From Saprospiraceae bacterium (GTDB lineage: Bacteria; Bacteroidota; Bacteroidia; Chitinophagales; Saprospiraceae): 64,000 nt of DNA. Shown here one piece after another: positions 37,325 through 47,449 of this stretch. The position numbers and the translations under genes were made by a program. Where the stretch lies: positions 124,001-188,000 of the forward strand of contig JADJJU010000008.1 in the NCBI GenBank assembly GCA_016706365.1, read 5' to 3'. The first letter of the stretch is position 1. Each line of letters opens with the position of its first letter. The notes below the pieces were generated by a model. It saw nothing but the letters and a program-made list of their open reading frames with translations, searched no databases and was not told the origin of the DNA.

Positions 37325-38199
37325 TCCACCCTCTTCCATCTTCTGTGGGACCAGAGCCATCTGGCAGGGTTTTTTTTGATAGTTGCTTCCAGTGCAGTTG
37401 CGTATAGCTTTGTAATTTTTCCTGGCTCAGTTTCCTTGGAATCCGCCACTAACAATCTTGCATTGATTTCATAAAATCCACGTTTGGATTGCGTGACCTC
37501 GTAGTATACTACAGGATAACCAGTTTTTTTTGCCATAGCTTCCAAACCGTGCAGAAAAGGAGTTTTTGTTCCTAAAAAATCAAGCCAAATGGCATAATCC
37601 ATATTCACCGGAGATTGGTCGCTAAGCGTCATTACCGCATTGACCCCTTCCATTGCGGTGATAGTAGCCACAGCGCCCTGAGCGGAAATCAACTTCATTC
37701 CAAAGCGAGCCCTTCTCTTCATCAGATATTCATGGATATAGGTATTGCTCACGACCTGGTAGATGCCACAAATTTGATGTTTAACAATTTTATTAAAAAT
37801 GAGCACACCCCATTCCCAGTTATTATAGTGACTTCCCGCAAACAAAACGGACTTCCCTTGCTTAAACAATTCATCCATCTCCTCGCAGGGATTCATAGCG
37901 TATCTTTTTTTCAGGCTGCCTTCCGAAAGTGTAAAACCTTTAAGGCCTTCTAAAAACCAATCAGTCAGTGCTTTGTAAAATTCTGAGCGTAATGTATAAA
38001 TCTGTTGCTTTGTACATGCAGGGAATATTCTTTCTAAATTGGATGTGACCACATTGAAACGATACCTTATGACATACTGTAGCATGAAACGCAATCCATC
38101 CGAAATTACGTAGATCATACGAAATGGAATGATCGCAAAAAAACCAACCAATATCCTAAAGGCAAGGTATATAAGATATGCAATGGATCGGGTAATCAT
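37318..38199 (-). CDS. LpxL/HtrB-family lipid A acyltransferase
   Basis: This inner-membrane enzyme adds secondary acyl chains to lipid A or related lipids. The catalytic Hx4E motif is HYNNWE in AGSHYNNWEWG. The C-terminal WLWSHRRWK is a family mark. One N-terminal membrane helix is present (IAYLIYLAFRILVGFFAII). I use the ATG at 38199, which directly precedes that helix; an upstream start at 38244 would add 15 unlikely residues. Its 3' end faces queD with only 7 bases between. Confidence 0.88.
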   Translation of the reverse strand: MITRSIAYLIYLAFRILVGFFAIIPFRMIYVISDGLRFMLQYVIRYRFNVVTSNLERIFPACTKQQIYTLRSEFYKALTDWFLEGLKGFTLSEGSLKKRYAMNPCEEMDELFKQGKSVLFAGSHYNNWEWGVLIFNKIVKHQICGIYQVVSNTYIHEYLMKRRARFGMKLISAQGAVATITAMEGVNAVMTLSDQSPVNMDYAIWLDFLGTKTPFLHGLEAMAKKTGYPVVYYEVTQSKRGFYEINARLLVADSKETEPGKITKLYATALEATIKKNPARWLWSHRRWKRVEG

Positions 38200-38306
38200 A
38201 ATAATTCCAATTTCTCTGGATGATGCAGCTGCGATATTACACAATAATTTATTAACGAATTTAACTGACTGACCTTTAAGCTGAAGAATCAGATACCTTC
38301 AAATCC

Positions 38307-38987
38307 ATGAGCAAAGAAAGTCCATTAAAATCAGATATCTTGAGCGGCATCAAATTGTTGCTTATTGATGATCATGTCCTTTTTACGGAAGCATTGACAG
38401 ATTTACTAAAGAATGAGGGGGCTGAGTCTATCTTCAGCTGCAAAAGCATTGATGAGCTCTATTCAATTCCAGATAACTTCAGACCAGATATCATTTTATT
38501 GGATGTCAATCTTCAAGGTAAAAATGCGCTGGATTATTTAGCCACGATAAAGAGTAAATTCAAATGTCCTATATTGGTGCTTACAGGACATAATGTACGC
38601 AGCTTCTGGAACAAAGAAAGAATAAAAGATATTAATGGCGTGTTTTTCAAAACTGAAAATTCCGGAAAACTACTGAAGGCAATAGATAAAATTCTGCACG
38701 GTCATTTCTTTTTTCATCTGGAAGCCTGTCAGGATTCAAACCAAATCAAATCAGATCCAAACCTGAAAGACGCTTTTGGCTCAATGGTTACGCTGACTCC
38801 GCGCGAAAAAGAAACCCTGAAACTTATCTGTGATGGCAAATCTGTGGAACAAATAGGTAAAGAATTGTATCTCAGTAAGCATACGGTCATAGTCCATCGC
38901 AGAAATCTGTATAAAAAGTTTGCAGTAAATTCTCTCGTAGGGCTTTATGCAAAGGCACATTCTCTAAATATAGACAAATCTTTATGA
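38307..38987 (+). CDS. NarL/LuxR-type response regulator
   Basis: The receiver domain (residues 15-130) has the acidic pair D21/D22, the phosphoacceptor D66 in ILLDVN, the Thr-type switch in LVLTGH and the Lys in FFKTEN. The C-terminal LuxR helix-turn-helix (residues 163-215) starts TLTPREKETLKLICDGK and includes LSKHTVIVHRRNLYKKF. No histidine kinase lies beside it, so it is an orphan in this window. The next gene downstream encodes a large adhesin, 374 bases away. Its target genes cannot be inferred. Confidence 0.92.
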   Translation: MSKESPLKSDILSGIKLLLIDDHVLFTEALTDLLKNEGAESIFSCKSIDELYSIPDNFRPDIILLDVNLQGKNALDYLATIKSKFKCPILVLTGHNVRSFWNKERIKDINGVFFKTENSGKLLKAIDKILHGHFFFHLEACQDSNQIKSDPNLKDAFGSMVTLTPREKETLKLICDGKSVEQIGKELYLSKHTVIVHRRNLYKKFAVNSLVGLYAKAHSLNIDKSL

Positions 38988-39361
38988 GATCTGTGATTAC
39001 TAATATAGAATGTCAGTGCAAACAATATCAGCATAAGTATGGTGTATTTTTTGTCAATTATTGCTGAATTAAAATTTGGAACGATTTTAGCTATGCAAGA
39101 TTATGATAATACGTAATGCTTAGAATTACTTCAAAAGAGAAGTATAATAAAAAGCAGATTTCTGCATTAATTAGCAAGATTCAGGTGTAATCCAAATATA
39201 GTTTGTTTTGAAGATTTTACTCCTGATCAAGCTCAAGTGAAACCACTTTAAAATATAAATGCTTGAATGTGCAAGAAATACACTATACGATCATCTATAA
39301 AATAAAATGCATTACCTTTGTCTTTATATATGTTTGAATTGAATTTATTTAAAATAATGAT
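38988..39361. other. AT-rich upstream region of the adhesin gene
   Basis: This stretch contains a candidate -7 box near its right end (39313). I see no gene, hairpin terminator or repeat in the remainder. Confidence 0.5.
39313..39320 (+). promoter_or_regulatory. Candidate -7 box of the adhesin gene (TACCTTTG)
   Basis: TACCTTTG is an exact match to TAnnTTTG and lies 41 bases before the start codon. No TTG is seen at the expected distance upstream. Confidence 0.45.
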
Positions 39362-42139
39362 ATGATGAGAATAGCGCTACTCTTAGCTTTCCTTTTACAA
39401 TTTTCGATTTCAAATTCACAGGTAACCATCGATATTGCCGATGTTACAGGAAATTCTGGTGGCACAGTGGATGTGGAATTCAGAGCGACCAATTTTACCG
39501 ATATTGCGGGTATGCAATTCACTGTTAGATTTGATCCTGCAGTAATTACATACAATCAGGTTTTGGATCTTAACAATGCTCTTCCTGGATTTGATCCTTC
39601 AGGGTCATTTGGAATAAGTAATATTGCAAGTGGTATTCTGAGGGTTCAGTGGAATTCATCCAGTGAGCAGGGTTTTACTCTTCCAGCCAATTCATTATTA
39701 TTCACCATAAGATTCAATGTGATTGGTGCACAGGGCACTTCTTCCGAAGTTTTCATTTCAAGTAACCCGGTTGAGATTGAATTTACTGACTCAAATTTCA
39801 ACGTTGTTGAATTTAACCAAAACAGAGGAAGTGTTACAGTTATAGGTGGCGGCACCGGAACTGTCAAATTAATTGCATCCAATGAAGCGTCCAGCACGAA
39901 TTCTATAGTTTGCGTTAAATTTAGTGCTGATGGGTTTACAAATGTTGGCTCTATGCAATTTTCCATTGCCTGGAATCCGGCATTTATGACTTTTAACAGC
40001 ATAGGTGCCAATAACAATACTCTGAATATTGGAACAGGAATTTTAAGTATCGATAATACAAACGGGACCCTGGCAATAAGTTATTCTCCCGTTAATCCTA
40101 TAACCTTACCCAATGGGTCGATTTTGTTTGAGCTCTGCTTTCTGGTTACCGGAACCTCCGGGTCTACCGGTGTTACTTTTACAAACAATCCGACTGTAAT
40201 TGAAGTTGGCGATCCTGATGGAAACGCCTATAATACAACAACTCAAAATGGAAGTGTTACGTTGGGAGGTATAGATCCGGATTGTATCCCTGAAGGTTTT
40301 ACATTTGCCGTTGAGCATCTTACTGTGCAAGAAGATCAATTGTTTTGTCTAAATGTAAGAGTATTTGATTTTGTTGATATCGCAGGATTAGGGATGACTT
40401 TCCAGTGGGACCCTACTGAACTTAGATATTTGGAATTGGATCCCGGGGGATTTCTAAATGGTATCGGCATTGGATCCGGAAATTTTGGAGACTCTATGGC
40501 AGTCATGGGGTTTTTAGGAATGATATGGTCTTCACCAAGTGGAGCTACTACAATAATTGATGGGACTACTATGTTTCGAATTTGTTTTGAAGCCATTGGT
40601 CCGGCAGGAACAGAAGCCATGGTTAATATCAATGGTTCTAAAATACCAATAGAAATATTGCTGGAAGATGGTACAGAAGGTGAATTATTTGAATGTAAAG
40701 GGGTTGTAACTATCTCCAACGAATTACCTTTCTCTGTATCTCTGGCTGCCTCCAATCCATCCTGCAGTAATAGCACTAATGGCGCTATTTCTTCTACCAT
40801 TACTGGAGGAACATCTCCTTTTACCTATGCATGGACACCTGCCGGTTCAGGACCAAACCCCACAGGTTTAGCCCCGGGTAATTATACAGTTACTGTAACA
40901 GATAGCTCAAGTCCTGCAAAAACTGCCACTGCAAGTATTACACTTACTGCTGTTAATACTATCACAGTAACCCCGACTATTGTTCCTGCAAATTGTGGAA
41001 CATCAACGGGGTCCATTACACTTAATGTAGGTGGAAATCCGGGAACCACGACATATGCCTGGTCCAATGGGGCTCCAAATACAAATACAAGGTTAAACGT
41101 TGCAGCGGGAACTTACACAGTCACTATTTCCTATGGAACTGGATGTTCATTCACCCAGGCTTATACTGTTCCTGGCACACCTGCCATTTCAGTACAGGGA
41201 AGTGTTAATAATGGTACAGCGTCCGTAACTTTAACTGTTGCGGGTGGATCAGGAACTTACACCTATTTATGGAGCCCGGGCGGAGCAATTACAAAAGACA
41301 TCACCGGTGTCGCGCCTGGTTCATACACAGTAGCTGTTACCGATTCCAATGGATGTACCGGCACTGGTGGTCCATTTGTGGTTGGTGGTAATTTAGCTGC
41401 AGAAATAGTTATCACAGATAATAATGGATTTGGAGTTTCCTGCAATGGAGTTTGCGATGGAAGACTTGATGCCAATCCTATATCTGGTACCGGTCCATTT
41501 ACATTCAGATGGAGCAACAATTCAACTGCAGATTCATTGACAAATGTTTGCGCAGGTATGTTCACTGTAACTGTTACTGATGCTAATGGAATGACATCAT
41601 CTGCAACTGCTAATGTTACTTCACCGGCACGATTAAACATTTCAATTGAAAGCTTTACTTCCAGTACAGGCTCCAATGGTGCTGCTACCGTAGATGCAAC
41701 CGGTGGTGTTCCGGGATACATATTTACCTGGAATGATCCAAATGAAACACAGGGTGCTTCCATAAGCGGATTGCCGGCTGAAAGATTTATTGTCACAGCA
41801 ACTGATGCTAATGGCTGCACTGCAACCAGACCAATCAACTTTGCTGAAGAATCAGAATGTTATGAAGCAATCCCTGCTATTACACCCAATGGCGATGGAT
41901 TTAATGATGCCCTGGTAATTTCTTGTCTGGAGGGTACAACTAACAGAATCGAAATATTCGACAGATGGGGCAGACCTGTTTTCTCTGCAAGCAATTATGC
42001 AAATGATTGGCAGGGAACTTCTCAGGGCGGAGAAACATTGCCTGATGGTGGCTATTTCGTAGTAATTCGTGCTACAGAAAGTACTGGAGTCGAGAGAGTA
42101 GAAAGAAGATCCTTCTCTATTATCAAAACCTTGAGATAA
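39362..42139 (+). CDS. T9SS-secreted adhesin: three cohesin-like domains, SprB-type repeats, type B sorting domain
   Basis: The signal peptide (to about residue 20) is followed by three cohesin-like beta domains (starts near residues 21, 170 and 315; e.g. AGMQFTVRFDPAVITY, VGSMQFSIAWNPAFMTF, AGLGMTFQWDP). SprB-type repeats follow from about residue 460 (PSCSNSTNGAISSTITGGTS, PFTYAWTP, GNYTVTVTD), and again around residues 690-830. The last 90 residues are a CHU_C/gliding-motility type B sorting domain (ITPNGDGFNDALVI, IEIFDRWGRPVF, LPDGGYFVVIRA). It should be exported by the type IX system and displayed on the surface. The PorP/SprF gene follows directly, as is usual for type B cargo. SprB itself drives gliding in Flavobacterium; whether this shorter protein does so is unknown. 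Confidence 0.9.
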   Translation: MMRIALLLAFLLQFSISNSQVTIDIADVTGNSGGTVDVEFRATNFTDIAGMQFTVRFDPAVITYNQVLDLNNALPGFDPSGSFGISNIASGILRVQWNSSSEQGFTLPANSLLFTIRFNVIGAQGTSSEVFISSNPVEIEFTDSNFNVVEFNQNRGSVTVIGGGTGTVKLIASNEASSTNSIVCVKFSADGFTNVGSMQFSIAWNPAFMTFNSIGANNNTLNIGTGILSIDNTNGTLAISYSPVNPITLPNGSILFELCFLVTGTSGSTGVTFTNNPTVIEVGDPDGNAYNTTTQNGSVTLGGIDPDCIPEGFTFAVEHLTVQEDQLFCLNVRVFDFVDIAGLGMTFQWDPTELRYLELDPGGFLNGIGIGSGNFGDSMAVMGFLGMIWSSPSGATTIIDGTTMFRICFEAIGPAGTEAMVNINGSKIPIEILLEDGTEGELFECKGVVTISNELPFSVSLAASNPSCSNSTNGAISSTITGGTSPFTYAWTPAGSGPNPTGLAPGNYTVTVTDSSSPAKTATASITLTAVNTITVTPTIVPANCGTSTGSITLNVGGNPGTTTYAWSNGAPNTNTRLNVAAGTYTVTISYGTGCSFTQAYTVPGTPAISVQGSVNNGTASVTLTVAGGSGTYTYLWSPGGAITKDITGVAPGSYTVAVTDSNGCTGTGGPFVVGGNLAAEIVITDNNGFGVSCNGVCDGRLDANPISGTGPFTFRWSNNSTADSLTNVCAGMFTVTVTDANGMTSSATANVTSPARLNISIESFTSSTGSNGAATVDATGGVPGYIFTWNDPNETQGASISGLPAERFIVTATDANGCTATRPINFAEESECYEAIPAITPNGDGFNDALVISCLEGTTNRIEIFDRWGRPVFSASNYANDWQGTSQGGETLPDGGYFVVIRATESTGVERVERRSFSIIKTLR

Positions 42140-42223
42140 GCAGGATTTATTCAAAGAATGAAAAATTGAAATCACAGAAAGGTCCCGGTACCTTTTGATT
42201 TGCAACAAAACAAATATATAGTA

Positions 42224-43173
42224 ATGAAAAGAATTGTTTACCCTATCATATTGGTCCTTTTCACTTTCGGGTACGGTTTCGCTCAGGAATATGGAGCTTA
42301 CAGTCAGTACCTCGTGAATCCGGTTCTTGTCAATCCTGCCCTAACGGGATTCAATGGAGGACATGATTTATTGCTCAATTACAAAAGCAATGGGCAGGAT
42401 TTGAAGGAACTCCAAGTATGATTACTTTCAATTACAATGGTCAATTGTCTGACAATGGTGGAGTAGGACTAAATATTTTCAATGAAAATATGGCAGCCAC
42501 CAGGAGATTCCGCGTATCGGGCGCTTATGCATATCATCTTCAACTAAGTGACATGAAAATTGGACTAGGCCTTCAAGCTGATTACGTCCAGGAAAAGCTA
42601 AATGATGATGTACTGACAAATGGTCAGATTGATCCAAATGATCCTACTTTATTGGCATCAGCTGATGGTGTTTCATTTTTTGATGCGGCATTTGGATTTC
42701 ATGCCAGATACAAAGACAAATTATACTTTGGATTTTCATTGCCTCACCTGGTCAGAGCAAGATTGACCGATGTGGAAGGTACTGAAGATGCTGAAGGCAC
42801 AGGATTTAAATCATTTACTGCCAATGTAGGTTATAACTATGCTCTTCCTCTTCTGGATATGAGTATCGATCCATCTATCATGGTTCGCAAAATGTTTAAC
42901 GGACCAATTACAGTGGATGGAAATTTGTTGTTCACATTTCTGAATCAACAGTTATATGGCGGACTTACTTACAGATATACAGTGGATGCGGGAAGCGGTC
43001 TGGGCGTATTAATAGGAACAAGATTCAGTAATATAAGTATTTTTTATTCTTACGATGCAGGTTTTGGTTCCTTCCAGGCATATAACAATGGAGGCCATGA
43101 ATTTGGTCTGGGATTCCATATTGGTAAGAACAAACAAACGGCACCTGCAGAGCAATCTCCTGCGAGTTTTTAA
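42224..43173 (+). CDS. PorP/SprF-family outer-membrane protein (frameshifted)
   Basis: Members of this family are outer-membrane barrels needed to export or attach SprB-like type B cargo. The signal peptide ends FGYGFAQ. The family opening YSQYLVNPVLVNPALTGF is clear. The first frame stops at 42421. One missing A at 42389-42390 restores KWAGFEGTPSMITFNYNG, which matches the conserved QWxGFEGAP block, and the barrel continues to 43173. I choose the ATG at 42224; the TTG at 42200 is not needed. It lies 84 bases after the adhesin gene and is probably its dedicated partner. Confidence 0.88.
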
Positions 43174-43210
43174 AATAATAGTATCGCTACAATTAGTAGC
43201 TTAAAATATA

Positions 43211-43243
43211 AGAAGCCACCTTGCTATGCATGAGTGGCTTTTT
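43211..43243 (+). terminator. Intrinsic terminator after the PorP/SprF gene
   Basis: AAGCCAC (43213-43219) pairs with GTGGCTT (43234-43240) around a 14-base loop, followed by TTTT. It separates this unit from the beta-helix gene, which has its own promoter. Confidence 0.7.
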
Positions 43244-43260
43244 AATTTGAATCCGTTACA

Positions 43261-43289
43261 TTTGAAACTCTTTCTAATATGTATCTTTG
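43261..43289 (+). promoter_or_regulatory. Bacteroidota-type promoter of the beta-helix gene
   Basis: TTTG (43261-43264) and TATCTTTG (43282-43289) are 17 bases apart, matching TTG-N17-23-TAnnTTTG. The start codon follows 33 bases later. Confidence 0.65.
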
Positions 43290-43322
43290 TGTTGCGATAG
43301 CGCACCCTTAATTTAGCAGCAC

Positions 43323-45092
43323 ATGTACCTATTTATTCTTTTTACGCTATTTTTGGGTATAAGTCATTTTATATATAGCCAGTCCCTCAATCATACGAGC
43401 ATATCACAATGGTCTTCGGCTGGCTTACAATCTTCTTTCGAATCTGAACTTTATGTAAATATACTGGATTACGGAGCTGATCCAAGGGGTCTGGTTTCTA
43501 CAAATCCTGCACTCTTGCTGGCTTTAGAACAAAATAAAGACAAATCTTTTACAATACTTTTTCCAGCGGGAAATTACCTGTTTGATCAAACTATCAGCAT
43601 ACCTTCCAATTGTATTCTAAAAGGAGAAGGCAATCAATTGACCACTTTGACATTTGATTTGAAAGGAAGCGGGCAGGCAATTATCCTTGCAGGAAGTAGC
43701 AGTGGACCAATAATTGAAATTAGTGAACCAATTCATTTAGGTAGCCACAAGATTTTACTGAATGAGCAACATGGCCTTGAAACGGGTGACTGGATTTGGT
43801 TGCAATTCAATGACAGTGCACTTATGGGTTCAGAATGGGCTTACGGTCTTGGAGGAGGATTATATCAGATTAGAAGTACAAGTTCCAATGAAATAGTGTT
43901 AACAATGCCGCTAAGAATAGAAATAGCAGCTGAATTAAAGCCGGCGATAAAGAAGATCAACCCTATTAAAAACACTGGCATTGAATGTTTGAAAATTGAA
44001 AGAAGAGATGCCACAGTGGAGCAAACAAGCAATATATTTATCCAGTATGCTGTCAATTGCAGATTTGTCGGAATTGAAAGCAACAAAACAAATTTTGCAC
44101 ATCTGGATATCCGGTATTCTCAACACATTTTGGTAAGAGGTTGCTATTTTCAGGATTCTCATGGTTTCGGAGGAGGGGGTCAGGGCTATGGAGTGGTTTT
44201 GCAATCCGCCAGTGGTCATTGCCTGATCGAAAATAATCAATTTAGAAAACTCAGACACTCGATGTTGTTGCAATCTGGTGCAAATGCTAATGTCCTGGCT
44301 TACAATTCCTCAGTAGAACCCTTTTGGACGCAGACATTCTTACCGGCTGATGCTTCAGGTGATATGGTATGTCATGGAAATTATCCCTACATGAATCTAT
44401 TTGAAGGAAATATTGTCCAGAATATTGTTGTGGACGCCTCTCATGGAAAAAATGGTCCTCACAATACTTTCTTCAGAAACAGGGCCATGAATTACGGAAT
44501 CTTGATGAGCTCGGGATCAGGAACAGATACCACCCATTTTATAGCAAATGAAATTCCAAATACAGGAGCTATTAAAGGACTTTATTCCTTGATAGGTAAT
44601 GGAAATATTGAATCCGGAAATATTGTAAAAGGACAAATTATTCCGGTAAATAGCTCTGAAGAATGGCCATCATCGTTATACAGAGAACTCGTTCCCGGAT
44701 TTTGGTCCGACCATCAGCCATGGCCATCCATCGGAGAAATATCGGCATACAATATATACCAAACTCCATCGAGAATTAACTGGCTGGATTACAGCTTTAC
44801 TGATTGTCGCCTGAACCCGGAATACACTCCAATTGTATCTGCATCCACCAGCACTCGGTCACATCCAGATGAATTGTCTGTTTATCCTAATCCGTTCAAT
44901 ACAGAAATAAAACTGGAATTATTGAACGCTGAAATTAGTGAAGTGTTTGTGTACGATTTGAGAGGAGGCTTGATATTGAATGTAAAAATGACAAATCAAA
45001 TATCAATGACAGATGTTCCGGCGGGGATTTACATTTTCAGGGTAATGAGCTCTGATGGTCAATACTACATGAAAAAAGTGTTGAAACTTTAA
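43323..45092 (+). CDS. T9SS-secreted right-handed beta-helix protein (pectate-lyase-like)
   Basis: The signal peptide is followed by a pectate-lyase superfamily opening (VNILDYGADPRGLVSTNPAL, TILFPAGNYLF, CILKGEGNQLTTL) and parallel beta-helix coils rich in N and G (IENNQFRKLRHSML, NLFEGNIVQNIVVD). The last 75 residues are a type A T9SS sorting domain (SVYPNPFNTEIKLEL, ending YMKKVLKL). It should be exported and may act on a polysaccharide, but I cannot point to catalytic residues, so an enzyme call is inference. It stands alone with its own promoter; no carbohydrate-uptake genes are next to it. Confidence 0.82.
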   Translation: MYLFILFTLFLGISHFIYSQSLNHTSISQWSSAGLQSSFESELYVNILDYGADPRGLVSTNPALLLALEQNKDKSFTILFPAGNYLFDQTISIPSNCILKGEGNQLTTLTFDLKGSGQAIILAGSSSGPIIEISEPIHLGSHKILLNEQHGLETGDWIWLQFNDSALMGSEWAYGLGGGLYQIRSTSSNEIVLTMPLRIEIAAELKPAIKKINPIKNTGIECLKIERRDATVEQTSNIFIQYAVNCRFVGIESNKTNFAHLDIRYSQHILVRGCYFQDSHGFGGGGQGYGVVLQSASGHCLIENNQFRKLRHSMLLQSGANANVLAYNSSVEPFWTQTFLPADASGDMVCHGNYPYMNLFEGNIVQNIVVDASHGKNGPHNTFFRNRAMNYGILMSSGSGTDTTHFIANEIPNTGAIKGLYSLIGNGNIESGNIVKGQIIPVNSSEEWPSSLYRELVPGFWSDHQPWPSIGEISAYNIYQTPSRINWLDYSFTDCRLNPEYTPIVSASTSTRSHPDELSVYPNPFNTEIKLELLNAEISEVFVYDLRGGLILNVKMTNQISMTDVPAGIYIFRVMSSDGQYYMKKVLKL

Positions 45093-45105
45093 AATGAATT
45101 ATCGG

Positions 45106-46347
45106 TCAGAATTGAAGGTCCAGAAGCATTTCCTTTCCTTCTCTCTTGATTTTCACTTTTACTTTGTCTCCCTTTTCATGTTTGCCCAGCACTTTCATGT
45201 AATCCTGGATATTATCGACCTTACTATCACCAATTTGCAGTACAATATCTCCTGCCTTTAAGCCCGCATTTGCTGCAGGTTTATCCACAGTTACACCATC
45301 AAGTCTGAGTCCTCCATCCTGCCATGTATAATCAGGCATAACTCCCATTGTTACTTTAAAACGCGGTGTATCGGAGCCCTTGTTTACAGTCTGAACATAA
45401 TTCAGTTTTGCAATTTGTTCAGTACCTGAGACAATTCGGGTGATATATTTTAGGATATCTGATTGACCTTCATAGTTTATTTTATCCGGTGTGTCGCCAG
45501 GTGTATGATAATCACTATGTTGACCGGTAAAAAAGTTAAGTACAGGAATTCCTGCAAGATAAAATGAACTGTGATCAGAAGCTCCGATCCCGGAGCTATC
45601 TTTTACCAATGCAAAATCTTTATTATTTGCAATCAATAAACTATCCCATTCTTTTGCCGAACCTATACCGGTTACTACCAGTGTCTTGCTATCAGGCTTC
45701 ATTCTTCCAATCATATCCATGTTGACCATGTAATTGATTTTTTCCTTTGCGACGGGCAGCCTTTCTACGAATTTTTTAGAGCCATGCAATCCAAGTTCTT
45801 CCCCTGAAAAACAAACAAACAAAATATTAAAGGCTTCTTTTTTATCATTCTTAACGTAATAATTTGCCAAAGCCAGGACTCCTGATGTTCCGGATGCATT
45901 ATCATCTGCACCAAAGTGAATCTGACCAAATAAATTTGGTGCTCTTGAACTGCCAAATTCACCTTTTGCAAGATGATCATAATGTGCACCTATCACAATC
46001 GTATATTCCGCACCATTGTCAAGAAATCCCGCAACATTCTTCCCTGTGGTAGAAATCAGATCCGATTCTTCAGACCCGTGCATTTTGGTGGAATATTTGA
46101 AATCAAATGGCATAATATAACTGTTATCTACTCCCACCGGAGTAAGACTCAGCATTTTAAAACTGGCTGCCAAATAATCTGCCGCCATTGCTTCCCCTTT
46201 GGTTCCCGTGCCCCTGCCTTCCATTTCCTCTGAAGCCAGAAAATAAACATCTCTTTTCAAATACTCCACTTCAAAACTTTCCTGAGCCTCGACTGAATGA
46301 AAGCAGATAATTGAAATGATAGTCACGAGTATTGCCTGAAATTTCAT
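45106..46347 (-). CDS. Exported M28 zinc aminopeptidase with C-terminal PDZ domain
   Basis: The metal-site motifs of M28 peptidases are in order: GAHYDH, FGADDNASG, SGEELG (catalytic Glu), NMDMIGR and HSDYHTPGDT. The C-terminal 90 residues form a PDZ domain (DGVTVDKPAANAGLKAGDIV, LQIGDSKVDNIQDYM). The signal peptide MKFQAILVTIISIICFHSVEA fixes the start at 46347; an upstream start at 46506 would run into the preceding gene. The gene lies 34 bases downstream of a TolB-like propeller gene and is probably co-transcribed. It likely trims peptides in the periplasm or on the surface. Confidence 0.92.
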   Translation of the reverse strand: MKFQAILVTIISIICFHSVEAQESFEVEYLKRDVYFLASEEMEGRGTGTKGEAMAADYLAASFKMLSLTPVGVDNSYIMPFDFKYSTKMHGSEESDLISTTGKNVAGFLDNGAEYTIVIGAHYDHLAKGEFGSSRAPNLFGQIHFGADDNASGTSGVLALANYYVKNDKKEAFNILFVCFSGEELGLHGSKKFVERLPVAKEKINYMVNMDMIGRMKPDSKTLVVTGIGSAKEWDSLLIANNKDFALVKDSSGIGASDHSSFYLAGIPVLNFFTGQHSDYHTPGDTPDKINYEGQSDILKYITRIVSGTEQIAKLNYVQTVNKGSDTPRFKVTMGVMPDYTWQDGGLRLDGVTVDKPAANAGLKAGDIVLQIGDSKVDNIQDYMKVLGKHEKGDKVKVKIKREGKEMLLDLQF

Positions 46348-46381
46348 GGTTTTGTTTTTTAAAGGTGGAAGAATCCGGTAT

Positions 46382-47449
46382 TTAGTCAACCCATTCTGCA
46401 ATGAAAACATTTGTATCGCGGGTGCCTTGATTATTGCGGTTGGAAGAGAAAACCAGTTGTTTTCCATCAGGAGAAAACATAGGAAATGCATTGAAGCGGC
46501 TATCATTGGTTACTTGCTCAAGACCCGTACCATCCGTATTCACCATGAATAATTGGAACTCCCATCCTGCTGTAGAGTGGTGATTGGAGGAAAACAGGAT
46601 TTTCTTTCCGGACGGATGATAAAATGGTGCCCAATTGGCTTTACCTAAATTGGTGATTTGCTTTACATCTGTGCCATCCACATTACAAGTAAAAATTTCC
46701 ATATTGGTTGGAGCGACAAGTCCTTCTTTTAAAAGCTTTTTGTATTCTTCTTCCTCCTCTTTGTTTTTGAATACTGAAGCTCTGTAAACAAGTTTCTTAC
46801 TATCCGGAGAGAAAAAAGCTCCTCCATCATAACCCAACTTATTAGTTACTTGCTTGAGATTCGTTCCGTCGGGCTTCATAGTCCAAAGTTCCAGATCTCC
46901 TGAACGGGTAGAAGTAAACACCACCATTTTCCCATCAGGAGAAACAGTCGCTTCTGCATCATAACTTTTACTATCAGTAAGTTTGCGGGGATTATTACCA
47001 GAAGCATCTGTTACATAAATATTGTATGTATCGAATATCGGCCAAAGATATCTTCCTCCTTGTCTCAAATCCCCATGTGTCGGACAACCGGCGCCGCCTT
47101 CATGAGTAGATGCATAAATTACTCCCATACCTTTTGGCATAAAATAAGAACAAGTAGTCCTTCCTTCTCCGTTGCTGATCATTCGGGGCTTGTAGCTCGA
47201 ATTATTTGCTGCAGAGTCAATGTTCATAGTAAAAATATGATCACATTCAAGTCCCCAGGCAGGATTATTGGATTGGAAAACAAGTGATTTATTATCCGGA
47301 CTGAAATAAGCTTCTGCATTATCACCCCCAAAAGTTAGTTGGCGAATATTCTTTAAATGTGGCTCTTTATTACCTTCTGTCTGGCTGAAAGATGTAAAAG
47401 GAAACAAACCCAACAGGATAATGGAGAAAAAATAATTCAATGATTTCAT
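46382..47449 (-). CDS. Exported TolB-like (PD40) beta-propeller protein
   Basis: The signal peptide ends TSFSQ. The mature protein has repeated propeller blades with the PD40 pattern (AEAYFSPDNKSLVFQSN, AEATVSPDGKMVVFTSTRSG, GAFFSPDSKKLVYRAS, NAFPMFSPDGKQLVFSSNRN), about six in all. Such propellers bind proteins or ligands rather than catalyse. Its position just upstream of the M28 peptidase gene suggests the two act together, perhaps with the propeller presenting substrate, but this is inference from context. Confidence 0.85.
   Translation of the reverse strand: MKSLNYFFSIILLGLFPFTSFSQTEGNKEPHLKNIRQLTFGGDNAEAYFSPDNKSLVFQSNNPAWGLECDHIFTMNIDSAANNSSYKPRMISNGEGRTTCSYFMPKGMGVIYASTHEGGAGCPTHGDLRQGGRYLWPIFDTYNIYVTDASGNNPRKLTDSKSYDAEATVSPDGKMVVFTSTRSGDLELWTMKPDGTNLKQVTNKLGYDGGAFFSPDSKKLVYRASVFKNKEEEEEYKKLLKEGLVAPTNMEIFTCNVDGTDVKQITNLGKANWAPFYHPSGKKILFSSNHHSTAGWEFQLFMVNTDGTGLEQVTNDSRFNAFPMFSPDGKQLVFSSNRNNQGTRDTNVFIAEWVD

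Noticed and set aside
41263..41838. 191-codon minus-strand open frame
   Set aside because: Antisense shadow of the repeat part of the adhesin gene, caused by its Thr/Gly-rich codons.
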